Assembly: GCA_039105265.1 (NCBI GenBank) | Contig: JAPFFF010000004.1 | Location: forward strand, 5,871,501 to 5,935,500 | Origin: Tritrichomonas musculus | Taxonomy: Eukaryota > Parabasalia > Tritrichomonadida > Tritrichomonadidae | DNA length: 64,000 nt | Direction: 5' to 3' | Shown here: piece after piece, positions 1 through 10,302 of the stretch | How the letters are laid out: every line of letters starts with the position of its first letter | Position numbering within the stretch: the stretch's first letter is position 1 | Notes under the pieces: generated by a model | Databases searched by the model: none | Told to the model about the DNA's origin: nothing | Seen by the model: only the letters and a program-made list of their open reading frames with translations | Made by a program: the position numbers and the translations under genes

Positions 1-103
1 AACCAAGGCAATTTATGTTATGATTTAAATTTAAGTGAAAAAAAGCTTATTCAACTGCCTTAATTATTTTTATGCTTTTAAATAAATATATTTATATGTT
101 TAT

Positions 104-624
104 CAGGGATGGTAAAAGAGTAACTCGAGTAAACTCGGGTAAATAAACGGTTTCTACTCGAAATTTACTCGGGAAAATGTTCGAGTAAACCGTCTACTCG
201 ATAGTGAAATTTTTTAATTCACATTTCATCATTTTCGAGTATTTTCTGTCAATTACTCTGAGTAAAATTGATTATTTAATAATAAAGTATTTTTGTATAA
301 AATAAAAAGCTTATTTATCTTATTTAAAATATTTTTATTTCTTATCTACTTTTGGTTATTTAAATAAATCAAAATAATTTATGTTCAAATGTAAATATAT
401 ATGTTTTAATGAAATTTTGTGTCATATACAATCATTTTATTCATAAATTTAATAAACCAAAGTAAAGTTTGTAAAAAGATTGCTTTAATTCAATTTGGAA
501 TTAAATTTATTGTAATTAAGAATACCATCAATAAGTAATTAAAATTTTATTTTTTTTAGTATTTATCATTTGTATAGTAAATAAATAAAAAAGTTTTTGA
601 AATGTATTCTAAAAACTATTTTTA

Positions 625-672
<48 letters not shown>

Positions 673-867
673 GAGTCGAACCAGTGATTACGAGTAAACT
701 CGAGTAAATAAGTTATAATTGAATAGCATGAGTAAAGACTAGTAAAAATAAATTTAAAAACGGTTTTTTTACTCGAGTTTACTCTAGTATTATAGAGTAC
801 GAGGCTTACTCGAGTAAGAAAAATTTTCGAGTAGCCTTTCTTTACTCGTACTCGATTTCCATCCCTG
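104..867. mobile_element. Non-autonomous hAT-like element with 8-bp TSD
   Basis: The ends are inverted: CAGGGATGG at the left and CCATCCCTG at the right. Identical 8-bp copies of ATGTTTAT lie immediately outside (96-103 and 868-875). A CAGGG-type terminus with an 8-bp duplication is the hallmark of the hAT superfamily. The subterminal regions carry many degenerate copies of CTCGAGTAAA in both orientations, probably transposase-binding sites. No coding frame is present, and an A/T homopolymer block (about 618-668) lies inside. A transposase supplied in trans is inferred. Confidence 0.88.
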
Positions 868-1066
868 ATGTTTATATTCCAAAGAATAACAGAGCCTTTT
901 TATTGAATTTCATTCTTAATATTTTGATATTTCTTTTAACCTTGCTTTAAAAAGATTCAAAAAGATTTTTTTAAAAAGTCAAATATTCTAGATTTCATGA
1001 AATATACAATTGTTGCACTAATGAAAAAATGTTTATTTTATAAAAGCAAAATAAATAAAAAAAATT

Positions 1067-1138
1067 TGGATGTTAGGAGGATCGAACTCCTGGCCTCTAC
1101 AATGCAAATGTAGCGCTCTACCACTGAGCTAAACACCC
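1067..1138 (-). tRNA. tRNA-Ala (anticodon UGC)
   Basis: A complete 72-nt cloverleaf reads on the minus strand. The acceptor arms GGGTGTT and AACATCC pair, with one G-U. The D arm is GCTC/GAGC. The anticodon arm CTACA/TGTAG encloses TTTGCAT, giving anticodon TGC. The T arm is AGGAG/CTCCT with loop TTCGATC. CCA is not encoded. A Tc1-type transposon lies about 60 bp from its 5' end. Confidence 0.95.
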
Positions 1139-1199
1139 ATTCTTGTTAATTGAATTTAATATTATTATTTTAAAATTAATCTTTAATAAATTCCATATA

Positions 1200-2488
1200 A
1201 AGTGCTGCCAAAAAAGATAATCCACTTTATAACGTATTTATTTTGAATTCTTTTCAAAAAGTGGACTAGACTGGATCATCTTTTTTGGTAAAAAAAAATA
1301 TTAGAAAATTAAAAAAAAAAGTATTATTTTATTAATATTTTGTTGGATAACCATCACTTTGTATTACCGCACGAAGTCGTGAAGGAACAGAATCAATTAA
1401 ATTATGAATCAAAGAGATATCAAGATTCTCCCATAAATTAAACAATAATTCAATTAATTCATTTTCGTTTTGAGGATTCAATTCTTCCACTTTTTGTTTT
1501 AAATAACTCCATAGGTTTTCTATTGGATTTATGTCAGGCGAATTACTTGGCCAATTTTCTAGCACTTTGCAATAATCAGTCAAATATTCAATGGTTGATG
1601 ACGCCGTATGTGCTGTGGCGCTATCTTGCATGAGCACCCAGTTCATATGACCATATGCATCATTCATGCCACTTATCAAGCCTGACTGATCTATACATTC
1701 ATCGACATATGAAATTGAATCCAAAGTTCCTTGGATTGTAATAAGTGGCGTGGTATATTTTGACGAAATTCCAGCGAAAACCATTACTTTTTTATTAAAT
1801 TTGTTTGTCGCGTTATATACATCAGATGACGTTTCGCCTCTCCGACGCCAAATCCATCTGTTGGCCGAGTTTAACTCAAAGATTGATTCATCAGTAAATA
1901 AAACGTTTTCCCAAGATGTATTGTTATCAATGTGGAATTGGCAAAACTTCACTCTATTTTCTCTCTGAATTGGTGTAGTTAAAAACGTATGTATCGGTGG
2001 CAAATAATTGAAACCTAAATTATGTCTGACAGAATTAACCGAAGAGCGAGAAATACTTGGAAAATCAGAATTTTGGGAAATGATATTGGCTATTGATAAA
2101 GATGACATTTTCCTGTTTGCCATCGTTAAATTCTGTATTTCGTTTTGCACATCAGTTGTGACTTTAATTGGTGCACCTAATTTATTGGGTAATTCAAATA
2201 TATCTTCATTGTGATCTAATTGATTTTTTACTTTGCGTATTAAGGTACGACTGTGTCCTGTTTCACGAGAGATGTAGCTGATATTTGACGTTTTTGCTAA
2301 CCATTGAAGTATTTCGCATCGCGTTTTCGTCATTGATGAAGGCATCTTGGCCTTCATTTTAAAATTTGAATAAAAGACAATAAAAAAACAACTCATTCAC
2401 AAAAATTAACCTATTTTTTTATTAAGGGTCAATTAAAATTTAACCATAAAGGTGAATCTGAAGTGGATCATCGTTTTTGGAAGCACTT
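1200..2488. mobile_element. Tc1-type transposon, probably complete
   Basis: Near-identical inverted repeats of about 28 bp bound the element. The left begins AAGTGCTGCCAAAAAAG and the right, read inward, begins AAGTGCTTCCAAAAACG. A TA target duplication flanks it (1198-1199 and 2489-2490). A second copy of the GGATCATC...TTTTTTGG part of the repeat lies just inside the left end (about 1270-1290), as in Tc1 elements with internal binding sites. The single gene it carries is a full-length transposase, so the copy could be autonomous. Confidence 0.9.
1332..2396 (-). CDS. Tc1/mariner-family transposase (DD34E)
   Basis: This 354-residue protein would cut and paste its own element by recognising the terminal repeats and cleaving next to TA sites. 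An N-terminal helix-turn-helix region (about 20-125) is followed by the DDE catalytic domain. The catalytic residues are D169 (in LFTDES), D258 (in MQDSATAHT) and E293 (in PDINPIENLW). D258 and E293 are separated by 34 residues, the Tc1-type DD34E spacing. The length is normal for the family and there is no frameshift. The first ATG may be too early: methionines at 14 and 18 (MKAKMPSS) fit a trichomonad start better. The gene fills most of its element. Confidence 0.92.
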   Translation of the reverse strand: MSCFFIVFYSNFKMKAKMPSSMTKTRCEILQWLAKTSNISYISRETGHSRTLIRKVKNQLDHNEDIFELPNKLGAPIKVTTDVQNEIQNLTMANRKMSSLSIANIISQNSDFPSISRSSVNSVRHNLGFNYLPPIHTFLTTPIQRENRVKFCQFHIDNNTSWENVLFTDESIFELNSANRWIWRRRGETSSDVYNATNKFNKKVMVFAGISSKYTTPLITIQGTLDSISYVDECIDQSGLISGMNDAYGHMNWVLMQDSATAHTASSTIEYLTDYCKVLENWPSNSPDINPIENLWSYLKQKVEELNPQNENELIELLFNLWENLDISLIHNLIDSVPSRLRAVIQSDGYPTKY

Positions 2489-2490
2489 TA

Positions 2491-3252
2491 TATTAGCATC
2501 CACTTTTTGAATAGCGAACGATCATGAAATGCCAAAATCAAAAGTGGAAAATGATTTTTGGGTTTTCCAATTTAATTATTTCTTATATTTAATTTTATGT
2601 AACAAAATTTTTACTGAGTCTTGTTAATTCTCAGCTTCGCTCGACTCATCCTAGGGGATATGTAGACTTCGTAAAAAATAATATATAAGCAAATAATTAT
2701 CATTTTTATTAAAAATATGAACAAATATCTCACTTTTTGAGAGAAAATTCATCTCACCTTTCATGAAATGAAATACTTTCTTGAACCAAACACAAGTTTA
2801 TAAAAAAATTAGCGCTAATTTTTTCGAAAAATTATATTGAAATTTTCATGAGTACAAATTTTAAGCTCAAAATTTCATTTATTTTGGATTTGAGTTAAGC
2901 CTTGGTTTTTGTATTTACAATTGTATACAACTTGTCCGTTTAAAAATTACAATTGTAAATACGTTATTTTCTCGATATTAGTTTTTTATTTTTATCTTGA
3001 TCTACAATTATTTTTTTATATTAAAAATGTTTTAAATAATTTAAAAATAAAAAGATAAAATAGTAAAATGTTTTTCAAATTAAATAATATTATTTTTGAT
3101 TCTTCATAAAACAAATAATAAAATGTTATTCGCATTCAAAAAGTTTCATTAATACAACAAATCAAAAAATCGTTATTTTACGAAAAAAGACGTTAAAAAG
3201 ACGTTTATAGTATTTGTGATGTAAAAAAAATAAGGCCCAATTTGAGTTTACT

Positions 3253-3314
<62 letters not shown>

Positions 3315-3530
3315 AGAAATTATGAAAAAAGTTAGCCCTTGCATACATTATTAGATGAAAATCGCTGTATTTCCCAAGCATTTACAATTTAAATAGCAAT
3401 GTATGTAAGCACTAACTTTTATATAAAGAACAAATAGATGTAACACAAAATTGAATCCACATTGGTTTCAAGTTTTATAAAAATAAAAATAAAAATAAAA
3501 ATAAAAATTAAAAATTAGGGGCTTAATTTA
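2491..3530. other. AT-rich intergenic DNA with long poly(A) tract
   Basis: No gene is supported here. The stretch holds a poly(A) tract of about 52 bases (3259-3310), an AAAAAT microsatellite (about 3478-3512) and a short GC-richer patch (2626-2670) without a readable frame or tRNA fold. Confidence 0.6.
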
Positions 3531-6500
3531 TTAAGTAAAAATGGATTTAACAAATCCTTTCAAACTAAATCCACTTTCTGGATGAATGAATTGTTCGAAA
3601 ATCTTAATAATGCTTTTGTCAGTTGTTAATTCAACTGGCTTTCTTCAAAAGTAAAAAAAAAGAAAAATCATTAAAAAATGGCTCAAATTTGATTTACAAT
3701 TAAATAAAAATTTCATCTTTGATATTTATATCAATTCCTTCATGACCCAATAAAAGCTTGATTGCTTTGATATTTCCTTTTGAAACAGCCAGATGCAAAG
3801 GTGAAATTACATAAGTCAAATATCTATTTTAAAATTTTATTCAAATTCAAATAATGAATTCGATTAATAAAATCTAATTAATAATTTCATTAATATGCAA
3901 TTTTTGTTTAAAATATTATTAAATTGTAATTAAAAATATTATTTGAATATATATATTTAAAACGCTATTTAAAAATAAAAAATAATTTCATTAATAAAAT
4001 ATTATTTTTCTAATATCAATATAAAATTATTTTTTGATTTAAAATACTTTGAAGATTAACATCAATATTTTCACAAGCTAGTAAAGATTGAACGATATCA
4101 ATTTTATCATTTTCAATTGCATAATACAGATTAGTTATGTAAAATATAATAAATTATTAATTTCATTCATAGATAAATAAAATTTGATTAAAAAAAATAT
4201 TTTGAAATTCTATTCAAAATATAAAAATTCTATAATTGTATTTAACAAATATATTTGAAATTGTATTTTGATACAAAAAAATATTATTTGAAATTCCATC
4301 ATTAAATAAGTTAATCAATGAATTTCATTAAAATCATTTAAATTGTAAATATTGTGAAATAAATAATTGAAATGCCGTAAAAAGCTTTTTGAAAAATTGA
4401 TGTATTATTAAAAATTTTGTTTAAATTTCATGCAAAGTTTTGATTATAAATAATATGAATATTTCAAATATGAAATTATATTATGATATTGAAAAATTAA
4501 AAACAGATTTTTGATTCAAATCAATTTTGTTTGACGATAATAAAGTTTGAATTAGTTGTTTCTTTCCTATTTCTATAGCAGCATATATTGGTGTGATATA
4601 AATATAAAAATGCAGAATTTCATTCAATTTAAATTTATAGAATTTTATTCAAAATACAATTCTATAATTGAATTAATAAAAATTAAGTTTCAAATTTCAT
4701 TTAAATTTAAAACTTTGAAATTTTATTACAATAAAATGCTTTAAATAGCATTAAATAATATAATATATAAAACATTGTTGAAAGTATTAAATTGAAATTG
4801 TATTCAAATATAAATAAATTGAAATTGTATTTAAATCTATTTGAAATTCTATTTTTAAAAAAAATATTTTGAAATTGAATCAATTTAATTAATTTAAAAT
4901 CCAATTAAAATAAATATTTAAAAATTGTATTTATTGTTTTTGAATTAAAATTTTTTTAATATTGACATCGATTTTATTGTGTGATAACAAAAGCTTGATA
5001 ATTTCAACATTTTCATTTTCAATAGCACAAAACAATGGAGTTTTATTAATATCAAAATATTAATTTCATTCAAATAATATAGAAAATTTCATCAATTTAA
5101 ATCAATTGAAATTGAATAAAAAACATTGCATATTGAAATTTGATCTAAATATTTGAATTTAAAACATTATTAAAAAAATGTTTGAAATCTGATTTAAATA
5201 TTTAATGATAAACTTGATTTAAATAATTTTTAAAACTTGATGAATTTAATTTGATTTCAAATATAATTTAATTTATAATTTCGAAATTTTATCAAAGATA
5301 TAGAAAGCAAATGAAATTAAAAAGTTTGATTTTCAATGCAATTTAAATAATTAATTTGAAATATTATTAATTTTAATAAATGGAAAATTGTATTTAAAAA
5401 AGCATTTAAATTTTTGTAATATTCACATCAACTTTTTCATTTGATAATAAAAATTTTAATGCTTCTTTTTGATCATATTCAACTGCTATATATAATGCTG
5501 TTTTATAAAAATTTCAAATTCAAAATTTCATTAAATTGTGGTTTGATAACTGAATTAAATAATTCTTTTTTTTTTGAAATTACATCAAAATAGTCATGTT
5601 TTAAACATTATAAAATTTATTATTTCATAATTTTATTCAATAAATAAAATAGAAATATAATTAAAAATAATTCATTTTGAATGTCATCAAATTTATATAA
5701 TTGAAATATTATTTAAAAAACAAATTAATGAATGTCATTAAAATATTAATAAAAAATACTATTAAATATTTGTTTATAATATTATTTATATTTAATCACA
5801 TTGTTTAAATTATATTTTAAACCAAAAATTGAAATTGAATTAGAGCAAAAAGTATTTTCAAACGGTATGAAAAATTTTTTTTTTGAAATTTTATTTAAAA
5901 AATATACATAAAAATTTGTTTTAAATTAACATCAAGATTATCACATGTTAATAATATTTTAACCATATCTGAACAATTTTTCAATGCGACATGTAATGGA
6001 CCATTATTAAAAAAAAAACATTTAAATTTCATCAAATTAATAAAATTCAATTTCATTCAAAAATATTTGAAGAAAATTACATTCAATAATTTAAATATGA
6101 AACTAAATTAATCATTATTGAAAAAACATAATTAAATATATATTGATAATGAAATTAAAATTAATATTCAAAATGTCATTCAAATAATTAAATAAAAATG
6201 TTATTAAATTTAGATATTTTTGAATATCATTTAAATATTCTATATAGAATTTTATTCAAAAAAAAAAAAATTGTTTGAAATTTCATTAAAAAATTTAATA
6301 TGATATTTCATCTAAATATTATATTTAGAATTTCATTTAAACATGGTATTTCAAATATAATTCAAATATTTTATTTTAAATTCTATTAAAAAAATAAATT
6401 TTAAATGCAATTAAATATCATATTTGAAATTGTATTAATAATAATCTTTTTTTGAAATTGCATTAATTTATTTCATTACAAAATTACTTCTAAAACATTA

Positions 6501-7084
6501 ACATCAATATCTTTACACGATATTAAAAGTTTTATAATTTCTGAATTACCTTTTTCAATAGCAACATTAAGTGGCGTATTGTGAAACACAAAAAAATAAA
6601 TTTCATCAAAAAGAAGAAAAAAAAATTGAATTTATTAACAAAAATTAAATTGCATTAAAAAAGCAAATAATAATTCTATTAAATTATGCTTTGAAATTAT
6701 ATTGAAATTAAAAAATATAAATCAAATGAAAAATTAGTCAATTCAATTGAATGAAAAAGTGAAATAATTAAAATTCTATGAAAACAAATTAAATTCAAAT
6801 ATAATTAAAAATTAAAGAATTAAAATATCATAAAAATAATTAAGTTGAAATATGATAAATATTGTACTGTAGAATTTGATTTAAAAAAATATTGATTTTA
6901 AATTTTATTAAAAAAAAAAATTATTGATAATTGCATCAAATCAATTAATATAAAAATTCTATTAAAATATAATCACATTAGAACTGAATTTAAAATGATC
7001 AATTCAAAAATTCTATTAAAATATAATCATATTAGAACTGAATTTAAAATGATCAATTCAGAAATTCTATTAAAAAAATATCGA
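3531..7084 (-). other. Ankyrin-repeat modules separated by AT-rich spacers
   Basis: Downstream of the 366-residue ankyrin frame, seven single ankyrin repeats follow on the same strand near 6476-6583, 5903-6008, 5407-5505, 4935-5050, 4500-4597, 4030-4136 and 3703-3810. Each reads like TPLHVAIEKGN...IIKLLLS...IDVN with no internal stop. A capping segment at 3531-3653 follows (KPVELTTDKSIIKIFEQF, then a TAA stop). Spacers of roughly 70-500 bp fall at the same point of the repeat, between the DVN loop and the next TPLH. They are full of stops and show no consistent GT or AG at the junctions. The modules look like exons of one gene with about nine coding parts, but this is unproven; a decayed gene is the alternative. 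Confidence 0.6.
6953..7075. repeat. Tandem duplication, about 54 bp x2
   Basis: Two near-identical adjacent copies containing TTAGAACTGAATTTAAAATG sit in the first spacer after the ankyrin N-terminal frame. They show that the spacers expand by local duplication. Confidence 0.8.
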
Positions 7085-8185
7085 TTATAAAATTGTATTT
7101 AAAAAAAAAATGTTATTAATAGTTTTTGCATTGATATCTATTGTTCCTGATTTTAAAAGATTTTCAACAACTAAAAAGTATTTATAATGGCAAAAATCAT
7201 AAAAAAATGATTGGTTGATGTATTCTTCTTTCAAATATTGAAAGTTGTAATATTTGATAAAATGAGTAATAGCAAATTCATTGTAACCATCTAAATAATT
7301 TGTTAATAAATAATCTGTCACTTCATAATTATGACATTTCAAAGCTTCTTTCAAACATTCATTATAAGTTTCATCTTTTGGAATTATTTTATTTTCTTCA
7401 AGAAGCTGAATTATTTCATAATTGTTGCCATGAATTGCGTAAATCCATAAAGATGGAGTCATTTCAATTTTATTGAATCTCAAATAATTGAAAATTTGAA
7501 TTGATCCATAAAATGCAGCGTATTCAAATAATGATGTATCTCTTCCGACCAAAAATTGATTCGTTTCAAAAATTGACGGTTTTATTTCTGAATTCAATGA
7601 TATATTATTTTTATGAATGTAAATAATGAAGTCATCAATTGAATCTTTTCTGATGAGTTCACAAATTAAACTATCGTTCTCCCCTGCTTTTTGTTTGTCT
7701 CCAAAATTTCCTGCAAGTTCTTTGACATAAAGTAAAAATTCATCTTTGAATGAAACAGGAACGATAGGCTTTATTTGAGGCATAAAATAGTTCAAATAAT
7801 CACTTTGATCAGCCATTCGATCACCGATTGAAGCATCAAGAATAAGAATTTTATTTTCAATTAAAAATAAGAGAATTCGTTTGTTTCTTTTGAAAAAGTG
7901 GTAAATTTCTTCGTTTGAGTAATATTTTAATATTTCATTTTTGAAAAATAATAATATTTGATCGATTTTGAGGAAAAAGTTGGCTGAGCGATGATAATTA
8001 TTGGCTATTTTTAGTAATAAGTAAAGAACTGATTCAAGTTCATGTTTATTTTCTGATATTTTACTATCTTCAAATAATGTGATTAACTTAGTAAAAGTTT
8101 CTTGTTCTGCATCATTATCATTAATTAGTTGCAAAATCTGATTTTCGATAGTTTTCATTTTATCGAAATATCCTTTTAAATCCAT
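7085..8185 (-). CDS. Ankyrin-repeat protein, N-terminal part
   Basis: This 366-residue frame starts at an ATG (MDLKGYFDKMKTIE) and has the N-terminal all-helical region that precedes ankyrin repeats in the large trichomonad/DUF3447 ankyrin family. Ankyrin-type units begin near residue 200 (for example DTSLFEYAAFYGSIQIFNYL) and continue to LLKSGTIDINAKT near the end. Such proteins are protein-interaction scaffolds; the partner is unknown. The frame stops in the middle of an ankyrin repeat boundary, and matching repeats continue downstream as isolated modules (3531-7084). The last ~12 residues (NNIFFLNTIL) are therefore probably spacer read-through rather than native sequence. The start is the only good ATG at the 5' end. 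Confidence 0.75.
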   Translation of the reverse strand: MDLKGYFDKMKTIENQILQLINDNDAEQETFTKLITLFEDSKISENKHELESVLYLLLKIANNYHRSANFFLKIDQILLFFKNEILKYYSNEEIYHFFKRNKRILLFLIENKILILDASIGDRMADQSDYLNYFMPQIKPIVPVSFKDEFLLYVKELAGNFGDKQKAGENDSLICELIRKDSIDDFIIYIHKNNISLNSEIKPSIFETNQFLVGRDTSLFEYAAFYGSIQIFNYLRFNKIEMTPSLWIYAIHGNNYEIIQLLEENKIIPKDETYNECLKEALKCHNYEVTDYLLTNYLDGYNEFAITHFIKYYNFQYLKEEYINQSFFYDFCHYKYFLVVENLLKSGTIDINAKTINNIFFLNTIL

Positions 8186-8525
8186 TTTAGATTATAAAAT
8201 ACGTTTTAACTTTTTGTTTGATTTATTTCAATGCTTTTTTTGAAAAATTAATAATTTTCTCAATTTTTTTTCATGAAAAAATAAAATCAAGTAATATATG
8301 TTGAAAAAATCTAATTATGCATCAAATGAATAAAATAATCATTATAGAATGATCTAAAATAACATTAAATATCATTTATTTTTAAAATAAACAAATTTGT
8401 TTAATAAAATCCCAAAAATTATCAAACTTATTTAGAGTTTTCTGGAAAAAAAATATGCATCATGATTAAAAACAAGATGTTTAGGAAAGTAAGTTTTCTG
8501 GAAAAAAAATATACATCAAGATAAA

Positions 8526-8850
8526 TTATATTGGTGTGATTTTTGCATAACCGTTTCCTGAATGGCCACATTCGGTGCCATTTCCATCTGGAGTCGGAAA
8601 TTCTTTATCGCCACTTGCACACATCGTGTCTGTTAAGTGATATGAATTATTTAAAATGAATTTTGATGCATTTGTTGAATCTTTCGACTTCCAAAAATTG
8701 AAGCTTGACTCAGTGAAAGTCCAGCATGAACCACCACCGCCACTTGAGCTACCACTAGAGAATGATTTTCCATTACCTCCGCTGTCTCCTCCGTACCAAC
8801 CACCTCCTCCGCCTCCTCCTCCAATTGATGCTTTTTGAAATAGAAACAAA
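8526..8850 (-). pseudogene. Glycine-rich domain fragment (ALK-like Gly-rich family)
   Basis: The minus strand reads KASIGGGGGGGGWYGG, then a Ser/Gly linker, then SCWTFTESSFNFWKS, and ends GHSGNGYAKITPI before TAA. This resembles the C-terminal part of the glycine-rich proteins abundant in trichomonads (Gly_rich, the ALK/LTK-like glycine-rich domain); the match is from recalled family patterns. There is no native start: the frame runs into, but is not in phase with, the BTB-like segment upstream. It looks like the 3' end of a different gene joined by recombination near 8840-8855. Confidence 0.6.
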
Positions 8851-9805
8851 TCCAAGAATTAGGTTCATCTTTTGAACGAAAACCTCCTAATAACAAATTT
8901 TTATATGATACAACGCTATTTGGATCAGGAAATACTGGAGAACTAGATGATACTGTAATAATCACTTCTTTTTCAATTTTATTTTCTGATTTATCAATAA
9001 GATAATTTATTATTCCATTGAAAGGTTTCTTCTCATCTGGATAAAATTTGATTCCTTGACTTTGATATTGTGAATATCGTTTTATTTTTGAAATATCTTT
9101 TTTATCTTCATCTTCGTCGTCATCATCATTTACTTCCAATGCATTTGAAATTTCTCTCCAAACATTTTTGTTCAAATCTTCGAAATTGAGATTTTTAATG
9201 AACTTTTTCATGTTGTTGGATGAAATGTTTGAAAAAAGAACTGATTCGTATAAAACTGAATATTTTGAGTCTTTTGAATAAAGTTGATTATTAAAATTCA
9301 ATAACTGATCTTCATCTAATAATTGAAGTAATGAATTATTTACAATGAGTGATAGTGTATCATTTGAAATTTGAAACAATTGTTCTCGTTGTTTTTCACA
9401 AAAATAAAAAAAATTTGAAGCAATGAAGTCAATTTCTTCACAAAATTCTTTTGAATAAGATTCGTCATTTTTTTCATGTTTTTTGATAAGAGAAAAAACA
9501 TTTGATTTTGTAATTGGCGTTAGATTAATTTTATCGAGTAATTCAATTGAATCATTGCCAAGAATATTAATGACTTCAATTATGAAAGATATTTCATTCA
9601 ATGGAATCTGAATTTTATCAAATGGAACCAACTCTAAAATATGTTTAAAATTTCCTTTTTCTTTGGTATTTATAATAAATGTACTAAATGTAGGATCAGT
9701 TTTATGAATTTTGCAGATGTTTGGTGATAATAAATTTGAGACGAGTTTTGAAGTTTTGAAATGTTGACCATTTATAATAAACGTAAATTCTTCATAATAC
9801 AAATA
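8846..9805 (-). pseudogene. Trichomonad BTB-like protein fragment without start codon
   Basis: The frame begins with FTFIINGQHFKTSKLVSNLL, the N-terminal signature of a large trichomonad BTB/POZ-like family whose members often end in an F5/8-type C (discoidin-like) domain. About 310 residues are recognisable down to EPNSWICFYFKKH, where the family continues but this copy switches to the out-of-frame glycine-rich fragment. No ATG is available at the 5' end: the frame reads straight through from an LRR remnant (IPSSVTAFFIKYLYYEEF), preceded by a TAA about 29 codons upstream. An Asp/Glu run (about residues 225-235) lies in the middle. A dead chimera is the likeliest reading; function is not inferred. 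Confidence 0.65.
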
Positions 9806-9895
9806 TTTGATGAAAAATGCAGTTACAGAAGAAGGAATTGAGATTTGTTTTAATGATGAACATCCAAAAAAAGAAGAAATTCCAATTTATAATAT
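9806..9895 (-). pseudogene. BspA-like LRR remnant
   Basis: The minus strand reads FGCSSLKQISIPSSVTA, one TpLRR (LRR_5) unit of the kind seen complete at 18967-20274. It is fused in frame to the BTB-like fragment and is cut upstream by a TAA and then by the MITE beginning at 9904. Confidence 0.7.
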
Positions 9896-9903
9896 TAAAC
9901 TAG

Positions 9904-10302
9904 TTCTCAGCGGTTGTACCAAAATTTGTGAGATCAAGGCCAAATTTTTTCTTATATTTTTTGAAAGAAAAGAAAAAACGATAATACAATTTCATTCAAT
10001 ATTTCAAAGGGAAAATCTTCAAAAATTTATCAATCATTTTTTAATTTGTATTGCCCTAATAAGGTGATTAAGAAATATGCGAAATAACTCTATTTAACAA
10101 GATTAAAACATAATACATGGATACATTATATCAATACAAAACAATTTTATAACAAGAAATTAAAAGACTTGGTACAATAGCTTATTCCTATTATAAATAT
10201 TTTGAATAGGAATAAGCGGTTGTACCAAGTTATAGAATATTTGAAAGTAGATAAAATGTAAATATTTGAATTGCACTCAAATTTTGGTACAACTATTGAG
10301 AA
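9904..10302. mobile_element. Palindromic MITE, about 0.4 kb
   Basis: The terminal inverted repeats are TTCTCAGCGGTTGTACC at the left and, read inward from the right, TTCTCAATAGTTGTACC, both continuing AAAATTTG. A second inverted pair inside (about 10168-10232) repeats GGTTGTACCAAGT around a loop containing CTTATTCCTATT and its complement, so the element could fold into nested hairpins. No coding frame and no certain target duplication are visible. Confidence 0.7.

Noticed and set aside
2626-2670. Short GC-richer patch (CAGCTTCGCTCGACTCATCC)
   Set aside because: No coding frame, cloverleaf or known RNA motif could be recognised.
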